Shown here piece after piece: positions 25,141-33,810 of a DNA stretch of 64,000 bases. The notes under the pieces were generated by a model that was not told where the DNA came from, did no database searches, and saw only the letters and a program-made list of their open reading frames with translations. Origin of the DNA: Aliiroseovarius sp. S1123 (GTDB lineage Bacteria; Pseudomonadota; Alphaproteobacteria; Rhodobacterales; Rhodobacteraceae); NCBI RefSeq assembly GCF_023015885.1, contig NZ_JALKBE010000010.1, positions 1-64,000 on the forward strand. Direction: 5' to 3'. The position numbers and the translations under genes are program-made. Numbering within the stretch: position 1 is the first letter of the stretch; each line of letters starts with the position of its first letter.

Positions 25141-25566
25141 TTAGAACCACATTCCCCGGAATAGCCTGACCCCCAAGCCTTGCTCGAAGAAGCCATACAG
25201 GATCAGGGCGGTCAGCGCGGCGGTCAGTGCCGCCGCCGTTGAACTGCGTCGCCCGATCCAGATGCTGTGCGCCATGACAAATACGACGATTGCAGTCAGT
25301 AGGCCAAGCAGCGCTGCAATCGCAGCCGCGCAGAGTGTCAAAAAAAGCGTCTTCCATCGGGCATGAGGCACCTCAGGTGCGTCTGCCGTGCGGCTGTCCA
25401 AGACCGGATTGCGTAGGCTAAAAACGGCTTCGAATAGGCAAAATCCGATCACCAGCATTACAACACTTCCCGGCCAACGACCTGAGGTCTCACTCAGGCC
25501 AAGCGACAGCACACCAATCACGCAGGCAAACGCAGCTATCAAGAGCGGCAGAAAAACCTTTGACAT
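25141..25566 (-). CDS. tctB: Tripartite tricarboxylate transporter, small subunit TctB
   Basis: A four-helix membrane protein of about 141 residues when read from MSKVFLPLLIAAF. The hydrophobic pattern and the terminal GVRLFRGMWF fit TctB. The frame is open up to 25671, but the extra 35 residues are hydrophilic and unlike the family, so the start at 25566 is preferred although its ribosome site is weak. It is the first gene of the tctBCA operon and is divergent from the adenylation-domain gene at 25797. Confidence 0.78.
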   Translation of the reverse strand: MSKVFLPLLIAAFACVIGVLSLGLSETSGRWPGSVVMLVIGFCLFEAVFSLRNPVLDSRTADAPEVPHARWKTLFLTLCAAAIAALLGLLTAIVVFVMAHSIWIGRRSSTAAALTAALTALILYGFFEQGLGVRLFRGMWF

Positions 25567-25796
25567 GATTGGGTGTTGCAAAATGTGTCCCTCGAGCGTG
25601 ACGCTGTCTGCATGCGCAATACCGCAGACACGCCGTTGGGGCATCTTGTCTGCCGATGCGACCAAAGGCAATTCCTAACTGGGCATCTACCCCGGGTGGG
25701 GGCACGCGAATTCGGAAGTTTGATTATTATGTGCGCTTGTTCCATCACCTGTGCTAATAGCTTGCCCCGTAGGGAAAACTTCTATTCTTTTGCACC

Positions 25797-28433
25797 ATGA
25801 CCCTGACCAGCCCCGAACGCTTCGACCCTGACCCGACCACCCTTGGTCAGTTGATCCGAACTCACGCAGCGCTCTATCCCGACGCGCCCGCTTTGCTGAC
25901 GCGGGATGCGCCAGCCATGACCTATGCCGAGCTCGCGGATCAGATCCGGGACATTCGTGCAGCGCTGAACGATTTGGGCGTTGGTCGGACAAACCGTGTG
26001 GCACTTGTCTGTCATAAAGTGGCAGATGCGGTCGGGGCGTTTCTTGGGATTATCGATACGGCGTCCGTCGCGCCCCTGAACCCGAAATTATCGCCTTATG
26101 AATTCCGCGCCGCTCTGAACCGGATCCCGTTCGATGCTGTCATCGTGCATGAAGATCTGACAGAGGTGGCCGCGCTGATCCGGTCGGAAGGATATCCTCT
26201 GATCAGCTTGGCATCGGTGCCGAAAGGTATCACGGGCCAGGTCACCTTGTCGGGGCAAGTGATCGGGCCATGTAATGCGCCTGGGGCTGTTCAGCCCGAG
26301 GACGAAGGCACCGTCCAGATGACCACGGGCACAACCGGCAAGCCGAAAGGGGCTATCTCGACCCAAGCCGTGATGGCCGGACGGGCACAAGTTCAGGCCG
26401 CAGCAAAAGGAGAGGCAGCGCATACGGTGGGCATCTTGTTTTCGCCGCCTTATGTCTCGGCCCTGTTCAACCGCGTTGCCGGGGCGCTGGTCGCCGGTGG
26501 TGCACTGGTCCTGCCCAACGGGTTCGATCCTGACCGGGTTTTGCAGGACATGGTCGATTTCAAGGTCGGCTGGGTTGCCGGGGGGCCAACCTTCCTGCGC
26601 GAACTCGTCCGGTTGGCCCACGAGGATCCTGAAACCGCCAAGCATCATGCGCTGCGCATCGTGATCTCATCGACGACCAAGCTGCCCTTGCCGTTGCATA
26701 AGCAGATCGAAGAGACCTTCGGTGTTCCATGCCTCGAACAATATGCTTCGACCGAAACTGGGTTGATCACCATCTCGCCGCTTCCCCCGGCACGCCGCAT
26801 TCCGGGCAAGGTGGGCTTGTCGCTGCATTACGCGCTTCAGATCCATGACGATGCGGGCCATGCCCTACCGCCCAATACCCTGGGCCAGATTGCCGTGCGT
26901 GGGTCCAATCTGTTCTCGGAGTATTACGATGATCCCGAAACGACCGCATCCTCCATCCGGAAGGGCTGGTTCTACACCGGCGATATGGGGCAGTTGGACG
27001 ATGATGGGCAGCTGGAGCTGATCGGACGCAAGAAGGAACTGATCAACCGTGGCGGCGAAAAGATCTCGCCCTTCGAGATTGAAGAGGCGATTCGCTCCCA
27101 CCCGGCCGTGCAGGACAGCATCTGCTTTGCCATGCCGCATCGGACGCTTGGGCAGGTTGCCGCGGCAGCCGTTGTGCCAACGCCCGGGCAGGACGTGACC
27201 GAAGACGACATCAAAGCCCATCTGCGCACCCGGCTGGCCGCGTTCAAACTGCCCACCCCGTTGTTCTTCGCTGAAGATATCCCGTTGGGGCGGACAACCA
27301 AACCCAACCGCATCGGGGCGCCCGAATACTATGGACTGCTGTCGGATACCGCCAATCCAGAATCCGCTACACAGTCAACAAGGTCACCGGAGTCAGGGCT
27401 CGAGCGCACAATTGCCACGCTTTGGGCCGAATGCCTTGGCGTAGACGCCGTGTCTCTCACAGAGAATTTCATCGAGGCGGGCGGGGATTCCCTACAGGCC
27501 ATGCGGCTTCTTGGGGCGATCGAGGAAGTCACGGGGATCTGGCTGGCGACAGACGTGATTTTTGAGCAGGGTGCGACGGTAGCGGGGATGGCTGCGATGA
27601 TCCGACAACAGCGCAAGGCAACTCTTACGCCTTCGCCCCTGCAACCCGCCCCGCGCTGGACGGCGAAGCGTGTGGCGAAGGGCGTGCTGAGACGGCTGCG
27701 CGCTGTTGGCAAGGCGGTGCGTTCCCCTGAGGACGCCAACGAAACGCAGCTCATCGCGGAAGGTGTCGGGCTTGAGGATATCATTCAGCGGCTCAATCTG
27801 ATGACACGGGATTGGCCGGGCGAGCGGTTGTCTGACACGCTGCCGGTCTACGGGTTCAACCTGTCCGGATCGCGTGCGCCTTTGGTGTGGTGCTTCAACG
27901 ACTCGCATGAACCCGTCGTTTTGACGGCGGGTTTGGACCCTGATCAGCCGCTGATCGCGCTGCGTTCATTGAATTTCGTTCTGGGCGAGAAGTCCCATCG
28001 ACAGGGGTATCTGGATGATCTGGCCGCGCTTTATGTGCGCTGTCTGCGGGACGCAGGCCAAACTCAGATTGCCGGGTTCGGCGGGAATTGCGGTGCGGGA
28101 CCCATAGCGGAAAGAATGGCGAGGATTTGGAATGCTGAGTGCGCCCAGCCGGTTAATCTGATTTTGCTGGAAGCAGAGCCGTCGCAGCCCTATGCGGGTC
28201 CGCTGCACATGATCTTTGGCCGTGACAGCCATCGGTTTAATCCGTTTTTCACTCGGGATGATCCGGTCTCAGAGTGGCAGAAAGTTCACAAATCCCCCAG
28301 TTTCGACATCATTCCCGGCGACCACGGCGAGTATTTCGAACCTGATACTGTGGGCGATTTGGCGGGTTCGATCGACGCGGCGCTGAGGGTGCGCGGGGCG
28401 CAAGCAATAGTTACTTTTTCTCAAAAACAATGA
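25797..28433 (+). CDS. Single-module NRPS-like enzyme: adenylation, carrier and thioesterase domains
   Basis: The 878-residue product has three domains. An AMP-binding domain spans about residues 10-525 (TTGTTGKPKGA near 180; YASTETG; YTGDMG; GRKKELINRGGEKISP). A phosphopantetheine carrier domain covers about 535-610, with GGDSL (Ser565). A thioesterase/alpha-beta hydrolase region covers about 680-870. The nucleophile elbow of the last domain reads GGNCGA, so the usual serine is cysteine (Cys765); the histidine is seen in PGDH (His843). No condensation or reductase domain is present. Such A-T-TE proteins activate one carboxylic acid and release it as a dimer, ester or thioester. Substrate and product are unknown. 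It overlaps the convergent DUF3833 gene by 23 bases. Confidence 0.85.
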   Translation: MTLTSPERFDPDPTTLGQLIRTHAALYPDAPALLTRDAPAMTYAELADQIRDIRAALNDLGVGRTNRVALVCHKVADAVGAFLGIIDTASVAPLNPKLSPYEFRAALNRIPFDAVIVHEDLTEVAALIRSEGYPLISLASVPKGITGQVTLSGQVIGPCNAPGAVQPEDEGTVQMTTGTTGKPKGAISTQAVMAGRAQVQAAAKGEAAHTVGILFSPPYVSALFNRVAGALVAGGALVLPNGFDPDRVLQDMVDFKVGWVAGGPTFLRELVRLAHEDPETAKHHALRIVISSTTKLPLPLHKQIEETFGVPCLEQYASTETGLITISPLPPARRIPGKVGLSLHYALQIHDDAGHALPPNTLGQIAVRGSNLFSEYYDDPETTASSIRKGWFYTGDMGQLDDDGQLELIGRKKELINRGGEKISPFEIEEAIRSHPAVQDSICFAMPHRTLGQVAAAAVVPTPGQDVTEDDIKAHLRTRLAAFKLPTPLFFAEDIPLGRTTKPNRIGAPEYYGLLSDTANPESATQSTRSPESGLERTIATLWAECLGVDAVSLTENFIEAGGDSLQAMRLLGAIEEVTGIWLATDVIFEQGATVAGMAAMIRQQRKATLTPSPLQPAPRWTAKRVAKGVLRRLRAVGKAVRSPEDANETQLIAEGVGLEDIIQRLNLMTRDWPGERLSDTLPVYGFNLSGSRAPLVWCFNDSHEPVVLTAGLDPDQPLIALRSLNFVLGEKSHRQGYLDDLAALYVRCLRDAGQTQIAGFGGNCGAGPIAERMARIWNAECAQPVNLILLEAEPSQPYAGPLHMIFGRDSHRFNPFFTRDDPVSEWQKVHKSPSFDIIPGDHGEYFEPDTVGDLAGSIDAALRVRGAQAIVTFSQKQ

Positions 28434-28953
28434 TGGCCTCGCCAATGCGCACTCCGTATCGCGAAACGTAGGCGCGGTTCAGCACGCGATCATCACTCAG
28501 CATCCACATCCAGTCATCGAAATCGACACGCATCGTGCCCTTTCTGACAGGTAGATCAATACGATAGGCCCAGTTGAACGTATCACCATTTTCGCGACCC
28601 GTTGCTGTGCCAATGACCCCCGGAGCGGTGCCTTGCCATGTCTCTTCACCAGTCTTTTCAAGCGTCCAGATGCGCTGCTCGGTTTCGCCGTCGTCATAGG
28701 TGAAATCCTCGACCAAGGTCAGCGTCTGGCCATCCCAGTCGCCTGTGATCTCAACATCGAACCGGCGTTGCACCGTCCCAAACAGGTCTTGAAACTGACC
28801 GCGGGCGACGGATTTCCCCTCAAAGAACTCCTCAAGATTAAGCTCGCGCTCCGAGAGCGGGGGATCTTGCAGTTTCGGTCGCCCCGCGCAGGCAGACAAG
28901 GTCACAGCTGCCACGGCCAGCGCTGCGAATATGCGTTTCTTTCTCGTCAGCAT
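28411..28953 (-). CDS. DUF3833 family lipoprotein
   Basis: The 180-residue product has a lipoprotein signal peptide (AVAAVTLSACAG, lipidated cysteine at about residue 21). The DUF3833 fold follows, with EEFFEGKSVARGQFQD near the start and VRVDFDDWMWMLSDDRVLNRAYVSRYGVRIGE-type strands at the end. DUF3833 genes often accompany CFA-type methyltransferase and amine-oxidase-like genes in singlet-oxygen/lipid operons. It is the last gene of the six-gene minus-strand operon and a paralog of the gene just upstream. Biochemical function is unknown. Confidence 0.82.
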   Translation of the reverse strand: MLTRKKRIFAALAVAAVTLSACAGRPKLQDPPLSERELNLEEFFEGKSVARGQFQDLFGTVQRRFDVEITGDWDGQTLTLVEDFTYDDGETEQRIWTLEKTGEETWQGTAPGVIGTATGRENGDTFNWAYRIDLPVRKGTMRVDFDDWMWMLSDDRVLNRAYVSRYGVRIGEAIIVFEKK

Positions 28954-28980
28954 GGTCTTGTCCTCTTGCTTCGCTTGGGA

Positions 28981-29535
28981 TCAACGGGTTGGGTCAGGTC
29001 GCATGGTCGCGACAAGTTCGGCAACCTTGATGCCGAACTTGCGCATTTCAGAGCGGTTTAGGATCACGCCGCTATCGGTCATGTAGAGCCAGTCGGTGAC
29101 GCTAAGCGTATGGCCCCCGGCCTCGGCAGGCAGGACGATGTCATAGGTCATCTTGATCGTCGACCCGGACACCGTACCTTGTGCTGTGCCGACGATGTCA
29201 TCGGCGGTCGCGGTGAAGGTGGTGTCGTCTATCTGTGTGAGGAACCATTTGCGCGCCTGAGTACGACCGTTGGAATAGGTGAAATCTTCGGTCAGGGTGC
29301 CGTTGCGACCCTCCCACTGGCCGACCATGCGGGCGGTGAAACTGTTGGTGACGCGGCCTGTGGGGCCATAGATCAGCCCCTCGGACAGGATTTCGCCGGA
29401 CAGGTGTTCAGTGAGCGAAAAGGCGGGGCCGGTGTCGGCATAGTCCGCAGGCGTCTGCGCCTTGAAGCTGAAGAACATGTGGCGGGTCAAGGTGGCCACA
29501 ACGAATAGGGCAAGGATGGCTGTGACGAGTTTCAT
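28981..29535 (-). CDS. DUF3833 family protein, second copy
   Basis: The 184-residue paralog of the neighbouring DUF3833 lipoprotein shows the same blocks (TEHLSGEILSEGLIYGPTGRV; EDFTYSNGRTQARKW; LSVTDWLYMTDSGVILNRSEMRKFGIKVAEL). In place of a lipobox it has an N-terminal hydrophobic segment (VTAILALFVVATLT), which is a signal anchor or an uncleaved signal. Its start overlaps the transporter gene upstream by four bases. The two copies may act as a pair at the membrane; no activity is known. Confidence 0.8.
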   Translation of the reverse strand: MKLVTAILALFVVATLTRHMFFSFKAQTPADYADTGPAFSLTEHLSGEILSEGLIYGPTGRVTNSFTARMVGQWEGRNGTLTEDFTYSNGRTQARKWFLTQIDDTTFTATADDIVGTAQGTVSGSTIKMTYDIVLPAEAGGHTLSVTDWLYMTDSGVILNRSEMRKFGIKVAELVATMRPDPTR

Positions 29536-30758
29536 TGGGATTGGTCCTCTGTAGGCAGCGCAAGGACCATGGCCAGAGCGCCGAGTTTCAGAATGCAGGG
29601 GATGATGGCGTATGAGATGTTGAGCGCAGCAAGGGCGTCTGAGCTGTTGGTGCCACCGGGGGTAAAGCCGTTTCGTTCAAGCAGCGGCAGGGTTGCGAAG
29701 GCCGCCAGCGCAAGGCCGAGCTTTCCGGCAAATGACCAGATGCCGAAGGCAAGCGAGGGTTTCAGCCCCGCGCGCGTCAGCACGACCGAGAACATGGCAG
29801 GCAGGATCACCATATCCGCGCCAAGGGCCGCACCGGAGGCCACGCAGATCACCGCGAACCCGATCAGGTTTCCGGGCGCCAGAAACGCCGCACCGATAAA
29901 GCCCAGAATGGCCAGCGGCATGGCGATCAGCAGCGTGCGTTTCGGGCCGACGGCATGGGCGATGCGGGTCCAGAGCGGCACGCTGACCCCGGCGCTGAGG
30001 AAGAACAGGATCAAGAGTGGTCCGGCCCGGTCAGGAAGCTGCAGGCGGTCTTCGACAAAGAACAGAAACAGCGTGGATGTGATTGCGACAGGCAGGCTGT
30101 TGACCAAGGCCAGCGCAAGCAGTTTCAGCGCGCCCGCCTGACCAAGACCCTGAAGGCTTAGGCGGTCGCCCGGAAGGGGCGTGCGGCGCCAGATTGGAAG
30201 GGTCAGAAGCGCGGTTGCGATGGCCAGCGCGCCCAGAAACACGCCGAAACTGGGATAGCCCTGCGCGCGGGCACCCATTGCGGCAAGAAGCGCCGGGGCC
30301 ATTGCCGCAAGGATCACGCCGCCCAGCATGCCGACCTCTCGGTACGCGGCCAGCGTCATCAGGGCGCGCGGGGTTGGGCTGTCTGCCAATGTCGCGCTTC
30401 GACCATACAGCAGGATCATTCCAAGGCTGTAGGCCGAAAACAGCAGGATCAAGATAAGGACAAGATCGGTCGTGACACTCGGGCCGGGGGTAAGGGTGAA
30501 GAGCAGGGGGAAGCCGATTGCAAGGCCAAGCGCGGCGGTTACGGCAAAGACGCTTTGCGCGCGCGGCCAGCGGTCTATGGCCCAGCCGATCAGCGGGTCT
30601 TGAACAAGGTCAACCAGACGGATCGCCAGCAGAATTGCCCCCACCGCCCCAAGCCCCAGCCCAAGGTTTACCGAGGCAAACCGGGGCAGGTGGATATAGA
30701 GCGGGATGCCAGCAGCGGCCAGCATCAGGGCATAAAGGCTGACGCGCGGATAGGTCAT
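29532..30758 (-). CDS. MFS transporter of the GPH (glycoside-pentoside-hexuronide) type
   Basis: The 408-residue protein has about twelve hydrophobic segments. The GPH/MFS_2 loop RLVDLVQDPLIGWAIDRWP comes after the second helix. A member of this group is part of the singlet-oxygen operon of R. sphaeroides described as RSP_1087-1091, and the position here matches. It may move a lipid, lipid precursor or sugar across the inner membrane. Both ends overlap neighbouring genes by four bases, so it is firmly inside the operon. Confidence 0.82.
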   Translation of the reverse strand: MTYPRVSLYALMLAAAGIPLYIHLPRFASVNLGLGLGAVGAILLAIRLVDLVQDPLIGWAIDRWPRAQSVFAVTAALGLAIGFPLLFTLTPGPSVTTDLVLILILLFSAYSLGMILLYGRSATLADSPTPRALMTLAAYREVGMLGGVILAAMAPALLAAMGARAQGYPSFGVFLGALAIATALLTLPIWRRTPLPGDRLSLQGLGQAGALKLLALALVNSLPVAITSTLFLFFVEDRLQLPDRAGPLLILFFLSAGVSVPLWTRIAHAVGPKRTLLIAMPLAILGFIGAAFLAPGNLIGFAVICVASGAALGADMVILPAMFSVVLTRAGLKPSLAFGIWSFAGKLGLALAAFATLPLLERNGFTPGGTNSSDALAALNISYAIIPCILKLGALAMVLALPTEDQSQ

Positions 30759-31252
30759 CCGTCGCTCCGAAGCAGGCTGGTGAAGCGACGCGAGCGTGTG
30801 TTGTCGCCCAGAAAGATCCCCATGAAACGGGCTGTGATCTGGGGGTGGGATAGGGTGCAGGTCCGGGTGTCATTGCGCCAGAAGGTTAGCTGATTGGGGC
30901 CATTCGCCACGGCGTTATAGCGATCCCCGTTGCGCACATCAAAGAAGCATCGGTTCAGCTGCGCGCGCACTGGCAGGGTGCCGCCGGTGCGCTCAAATTC
31001 TCGCATCGTGCCTTCAACAAGATCATAGGCCGTTAGGTCGCGCAGATAGGTCAGCTCCAGCGCGAAGTCCTTGCTCCAGTCAAGAGGTGCACCAGAGGGG
31101 GTGAATAGCCGCGCCTTATAGAGCGGAAAGCCAAGGAAACGCAGCGTGGCTTCACCCCGCAGTTCGGCATCCGGCAGGGCCGAGCTGACAGGGGACGCCT
31201 TGGCGGCGTGGCCCACCAGTATCAGCAGGCAAAGAAGCACGGGCCTAAGCAT
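30755..31252 (-). CDS. Secreted chalcone-isomerase-like protein
   Basis: The 165-residue product has a signal peptide (PVLLCLLILVGHAAKA). The chalcone isomerase-like domain follows: LRGEATLRFLGFPLYKARLFTP, LELTYLRDLTAYDLVEGTMREFER. Bacterial members of this fold are periplasmic and are thought to bind fatty acids rather than flavonoids. That would suit an operon that modifies membrane lipids. It overlaps the CFA-type gene by eight bases and the transporter by four. Confidence 0.8.
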   Translation of the reverse strand: MLRPVLLCLLILVGHAAKASPVSSALPDAELRGEATLRFLGFPLYKARLFTPSGAPLDWSKDFALELTYLRDLTAYDLVEGTMREFERTGGTLPVRAQLNRCFFDVRNGDRYNAVANGPNQLTFWRNDTRTCTLSHPQITARFMGIFLGDNTRSRRFTSLLRSDG

Positions 31253-32402
31253 GGGCTAGCTCCACTTGGACGACATTCGTGTGACCCACGGCGAAAGAAG
31301 CCGCACAGATCTCGAGGTAATATTGCCAGTTGCGAAAGAACGCCTCGCCGTAGCCCAGTTCGGCGATCTTGTCCTTGCGTGCGACCAGACGTTCGGACCA
31401 GATGCGGCAGGTCCTGGCATAGTCTTGGCCAAAGGCGTGGTTGTCGTTGACCTTCAGGCCCGCGCGCCCGGCCTGGTTCGCGATCACCGAGTCAGACAGC
31501 AGCATACCACCCGGAAACACGTATTGGCGGATATAGTCCGAGGACGCCTTGTAGGTGTCAAAGAACGTGTCCTGCACGGTGATGGCTTGCAACAAAACGC
31601 GGCCACCGTCGGCAAGCTTGTTCTTCAGAACCGAGAAATAGCTGGGCCAATAGCGCGCGCCCACAGCTTCGATCATCTCGATCGAGACGATGTTGTCATA
31701 TTGGCCGTCGATGTCGCGGTAGTCGCGCAGCTGGATATCCGCGCGCCCATCAAGGCGGCTGTCCGCGTAGTTGTGTTGATTGCGCGAGATGGTCACGCCG
31801 GTCACGTCACGGCCTGCATCGGCGGCAGCCTCGGCAAATCCACCCCAGCCGCAGCCGATTTCAAGTGTCCGTGCCCCATCGCTGAGACGTGACAGCGCGC
31901 GGTCATTCTTGTTCTTCTGGGCACGGGAAAGATCGTTGTCACCTTTGTCAAAAATGCCCGACGAATAGGTCATGCCCTCATCCAGCCACAGCGCGTAGAA
32001 CTCGTTCCCGACATCGTAATGCGAGCGGATGTTCTTGCGCGATCCGCGGCGCGAGTTGGCGCGCATGATGGTGTCGACCAGACGGAATTTTGCCTGATTG
32101 AAGGGGCTGGCCTTGTCGAACGCGCCCAGTTGGTCGCGGTTGCGCATGGCCAGCGCCACAAGGCCCTCGACCGATGGTGTGTCCCACAAACCCTGCACAT
32201 AGGCTTCGCCTAGCCCGACCTGACCATGCGCGGCCAAAGCGGACACAGCAGACCAGTCGCGGATCACCATCTCGGCCTCGGGGCCGGATGTGCCGAACTG
32301 GAAACGTTCGCCTTCCGGGGTGCGCAGGGTCAGCTGGCCGTCATGCAGACGCGCGCAGGTCGACAGGAATTGAGACTTCAGTTTCTTGTCCGCAAATCGC
32401 AT
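31245..32402 (-). CDS. SAM-dependent fatty-acyl-phospholipid methyltransferase (CFA synthase/UfaM type)
   Basis: The 385-residue product has the CFA synthase domain. It contains NIRSHYDVGNEFYALWLDEGMTYSS, the SAM-binding LEIGCGWGGFAE, and the EMIEAVG and YVFPGG blocks. These enzymes methylate the double bond of acyl chains in membrane phospholipids. In R. sphaeroides a homolog in the RpoE regulon (UfaM) starts furan fatty acid synthesis, and the operon context favours that role over plain cyclopropanation. This is inference. AAAGGAG supports the start at 32402, giving a 62-base overlap with the preceding gene. Confidence 0.85.
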   Translation of the reverse strand: MRFADKKLKSQFLSTCARLHDGQLTLRTPEGERFQFGTSGPEAEMVIRDWSAVSALAAHGQVGLGEAYVQGLWDTPSVEGLVALAMRNRDQLGAFDKASPFNQAKFRLVDTIMRANSRRGSRKNIRSHYDVGNEFYALWLDEGMTYSSGIFDKGDNDLSRAQKNKNDRALSRLSDGARTLEIGCGWGGFAEAAADAGRDVTGVTISRNQHNYADSRLDGRADIQLRDYRDIDGQYDNIVSIEMIEAVGARYWPSYFSVLKNKLADGGRVLLQAITVQDTFFDTYKASSDYIRQYVFPGGMLLSDSVIANQAGRAGLKVNDNHAFGQDYARTCRIWSERLVARKDKIAELGYGEAFFRNWQYYLEICAASFAVGHTNVVQVELAHA

Positions 32403-33684
32403 GGGGCTCTCCTTTGGTGGTGTGGCGGTTGTTCAGGGCGCGCACGATGCGCATGGCGCTGGCGATGCCGTCTTCGTGGAACCCGTGACGGTTCCAGGCG
32501 CCGGCAAACCAGGTGTTGTTGTTGCCCTGCATGGCGCGGATGTCTTGCTGTGCCTTCAGCGCGGCGCGATCAAAGACGGGATGGGCGAACTCGACCTCGT
32601 CATAGATTGCGTCGGCGGGGATCTCGGTCGATGGGTTCAGAGTGACGAACAGCGGATCGTCTTCCGGGATGTTCTGCAGGCGGTTCATCCAATAGGTGAC
32701 GCCGATGGCCCCATTCTGCGAGCGGTAGGCCCAGCTGGACCAGCAGTCGCGGCGGCGGGGCATCTGGGCGGGGTCACAATGCAGGACCGCTTTGTTGGGC
32801 TGATAGCGGATGGCGCCAAGGGCGGCGGCCTCGTCAGGGCGGGCGTCGCTGCCCAGAATGGCCAGTGCCTGATCCGAATGGCAGGACAGGATCAGTTCGT
32901 CGAAACTTTGCGCGGGTGCGTTTTGTGCGACAAGGCTGACGCCAAAGGCGCTGCGCGTCACGCTCTCCACTGGGGTGCCGGTGCGCAAGGTGACACCGCG
33001 CGCGATCAATGCAGCCTCAAGCCTACGGACATATTCGATGCTGCCACCTTTGACGGTCCACCACTGATGCTCGCCTGCGCCCGCCAGAAGTGCGTGGTTG
33101 CGGAAGAAGCGGACCAGCGATTTCGCGGGGAATTCGTTGACCTCGGCCACGGGCGTTGACCAGATCGCACCGCACATGGGCATTAAGTAGTCGTCGCGAA
33201 AGGTCCGGCTCAGGCCCAGTTCGTCCACCAGATCCCCGATGGTTTTGTCGTCGTCGGTCGCGGCGGCCTCGGCACGTTTGCCGAAGCGCAAGATGTCGAC
33301 GATCATGCGATAATAGCGGGGGCGCAGGAGGTTGCTTTTCTGTGCAGTGATGGCGCGCAGGGTGTTCAGACCGTATTCCAAACGCCCATTGTCAATACTG
33401 GCCCCAAAGCTCATCTCGCTTTTGATGACGGGGACGTCGAGTTCGCGGAACAGCTGGGTCAGGAAGGGATAGGTGGCGTAGTTGAACACGATAAAGCCGG
33501 TATCGACCGGTTGATCTCCGTTCTTGCCGGCCATGACTGTGCGGGCATGACCGCCAAGGCGTGGGGCGGCCTCGAAAAGGGTGACGTCGTGATAGGGGGA
33601 CAGATAATACGCGGCAGAGAGGCCCGAAATGCCACCCCCGACGATTGCAATTCTTTTCCGTGGTCCCTGTGTTTGATCGAACAT
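32341..33684 (-). CDS. FAD-dependent oxidoreductase, amine-oxidase/phytoene-desaturase-like
   Basis: The 447-residue protein opens with a dinucleotide-binding motif RIAIVGGGISGLSAAYYLS. DVTLFEAAPRLGGHARTV follows, with the C-terminal block WFAGAWNRHGFHEDGIASAMR that closes the FAD site. It belongs to the NAD/FAD-binding group always found beside CFA-type methyltransferases and DUF1365 genes. In R. sphaeroides the corresponding regulon member takes part in furan fatty acid formation, probably as an acyl desaturase. It is the first gene of the operon, 33 bases behind a predicted RpoE promoter. Confidence 0.85.
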   Translation of the reverse strand: MFDQTQGPRKRIAIVGGGISGLSAAYYLSPYHDVTLFEAAPRLGGHARTVMAGKNGDQPVDTGFIVFNYATYPFLTQLFRELDVPVIKSEMSFGASIDNGRLEYGLNTLRAITAQKSNLLRPRYYRMIVDILRFGKRAEAAATDDDKTIGDLVDELGLSRTFRDDYLMPMCGAIWSTPVAEVNEFPAKSLVRFFRNHALLAGAGEHQWWTVKGGSIEYVRRLEAALIARGVTLRTGTPVESVTRSAFGVSLVAQNAPAQSFDELILSCHSDQALAILGSDARPDEAAALGAIRYQPNKAVLHCDPAQMPRRRDCWSSWAYRSQNGAIGVTYWMNRLQNIPEDDPLFVTLNPSTEIPADAIYDEVEFAHPVFDRAALKAQQDIRAMQGNNNTWFAGAWNRHGFHEDGIASAMRIVRALNNRHTTKGEPHAICGQETEVSIPVDLRASA

Positions 33685-33716
33685 GCCAACCCCTTTTTCG
33701 CGTTTGTTATGCAGGG

Positions 33717-33744
33717 ATTACGGCCGGGGCGCGGGGCTGGATCA
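33717..33744 (-). promoter_or_regulatory. Predicted RpoE (ECF11) promoter of the lipid-modification operon
   Basis: On the minus strand TGATCC (33744-33739), 16 bases, then CGTAAT (33722-33717). It has the same layout as three other promoters in this window and sits just upstream of the FAD oxidoreductase gene. It is back to back with the promoter of the DUF1365 gene. Confidence 0.75.
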
Positions 33745-33773
33745 CAAAAAGCTGCAATGTTCTTGGATTAAAG

Positions 33774-33801
33774 TGATCCGACGCGTTTTCGCGCGCGTAG
33801 A
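33774..33801 (+). promoter_or_regulatory. Predicted RpoE (ECF11) promoter of the DUF1365-SDR pair
   Basis: TGATCC (33774-33779), 16 bases, then CGTAGA (33796-33801). It ends nine bases before the ATG at 33811, so the transcript would have little or no leader. Together with the promoter on the other strand it makes this intergenic region a divergent RpoE control point. Confidence 0.75.
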
Positions 33802-33810
33802 AGAAGTACC

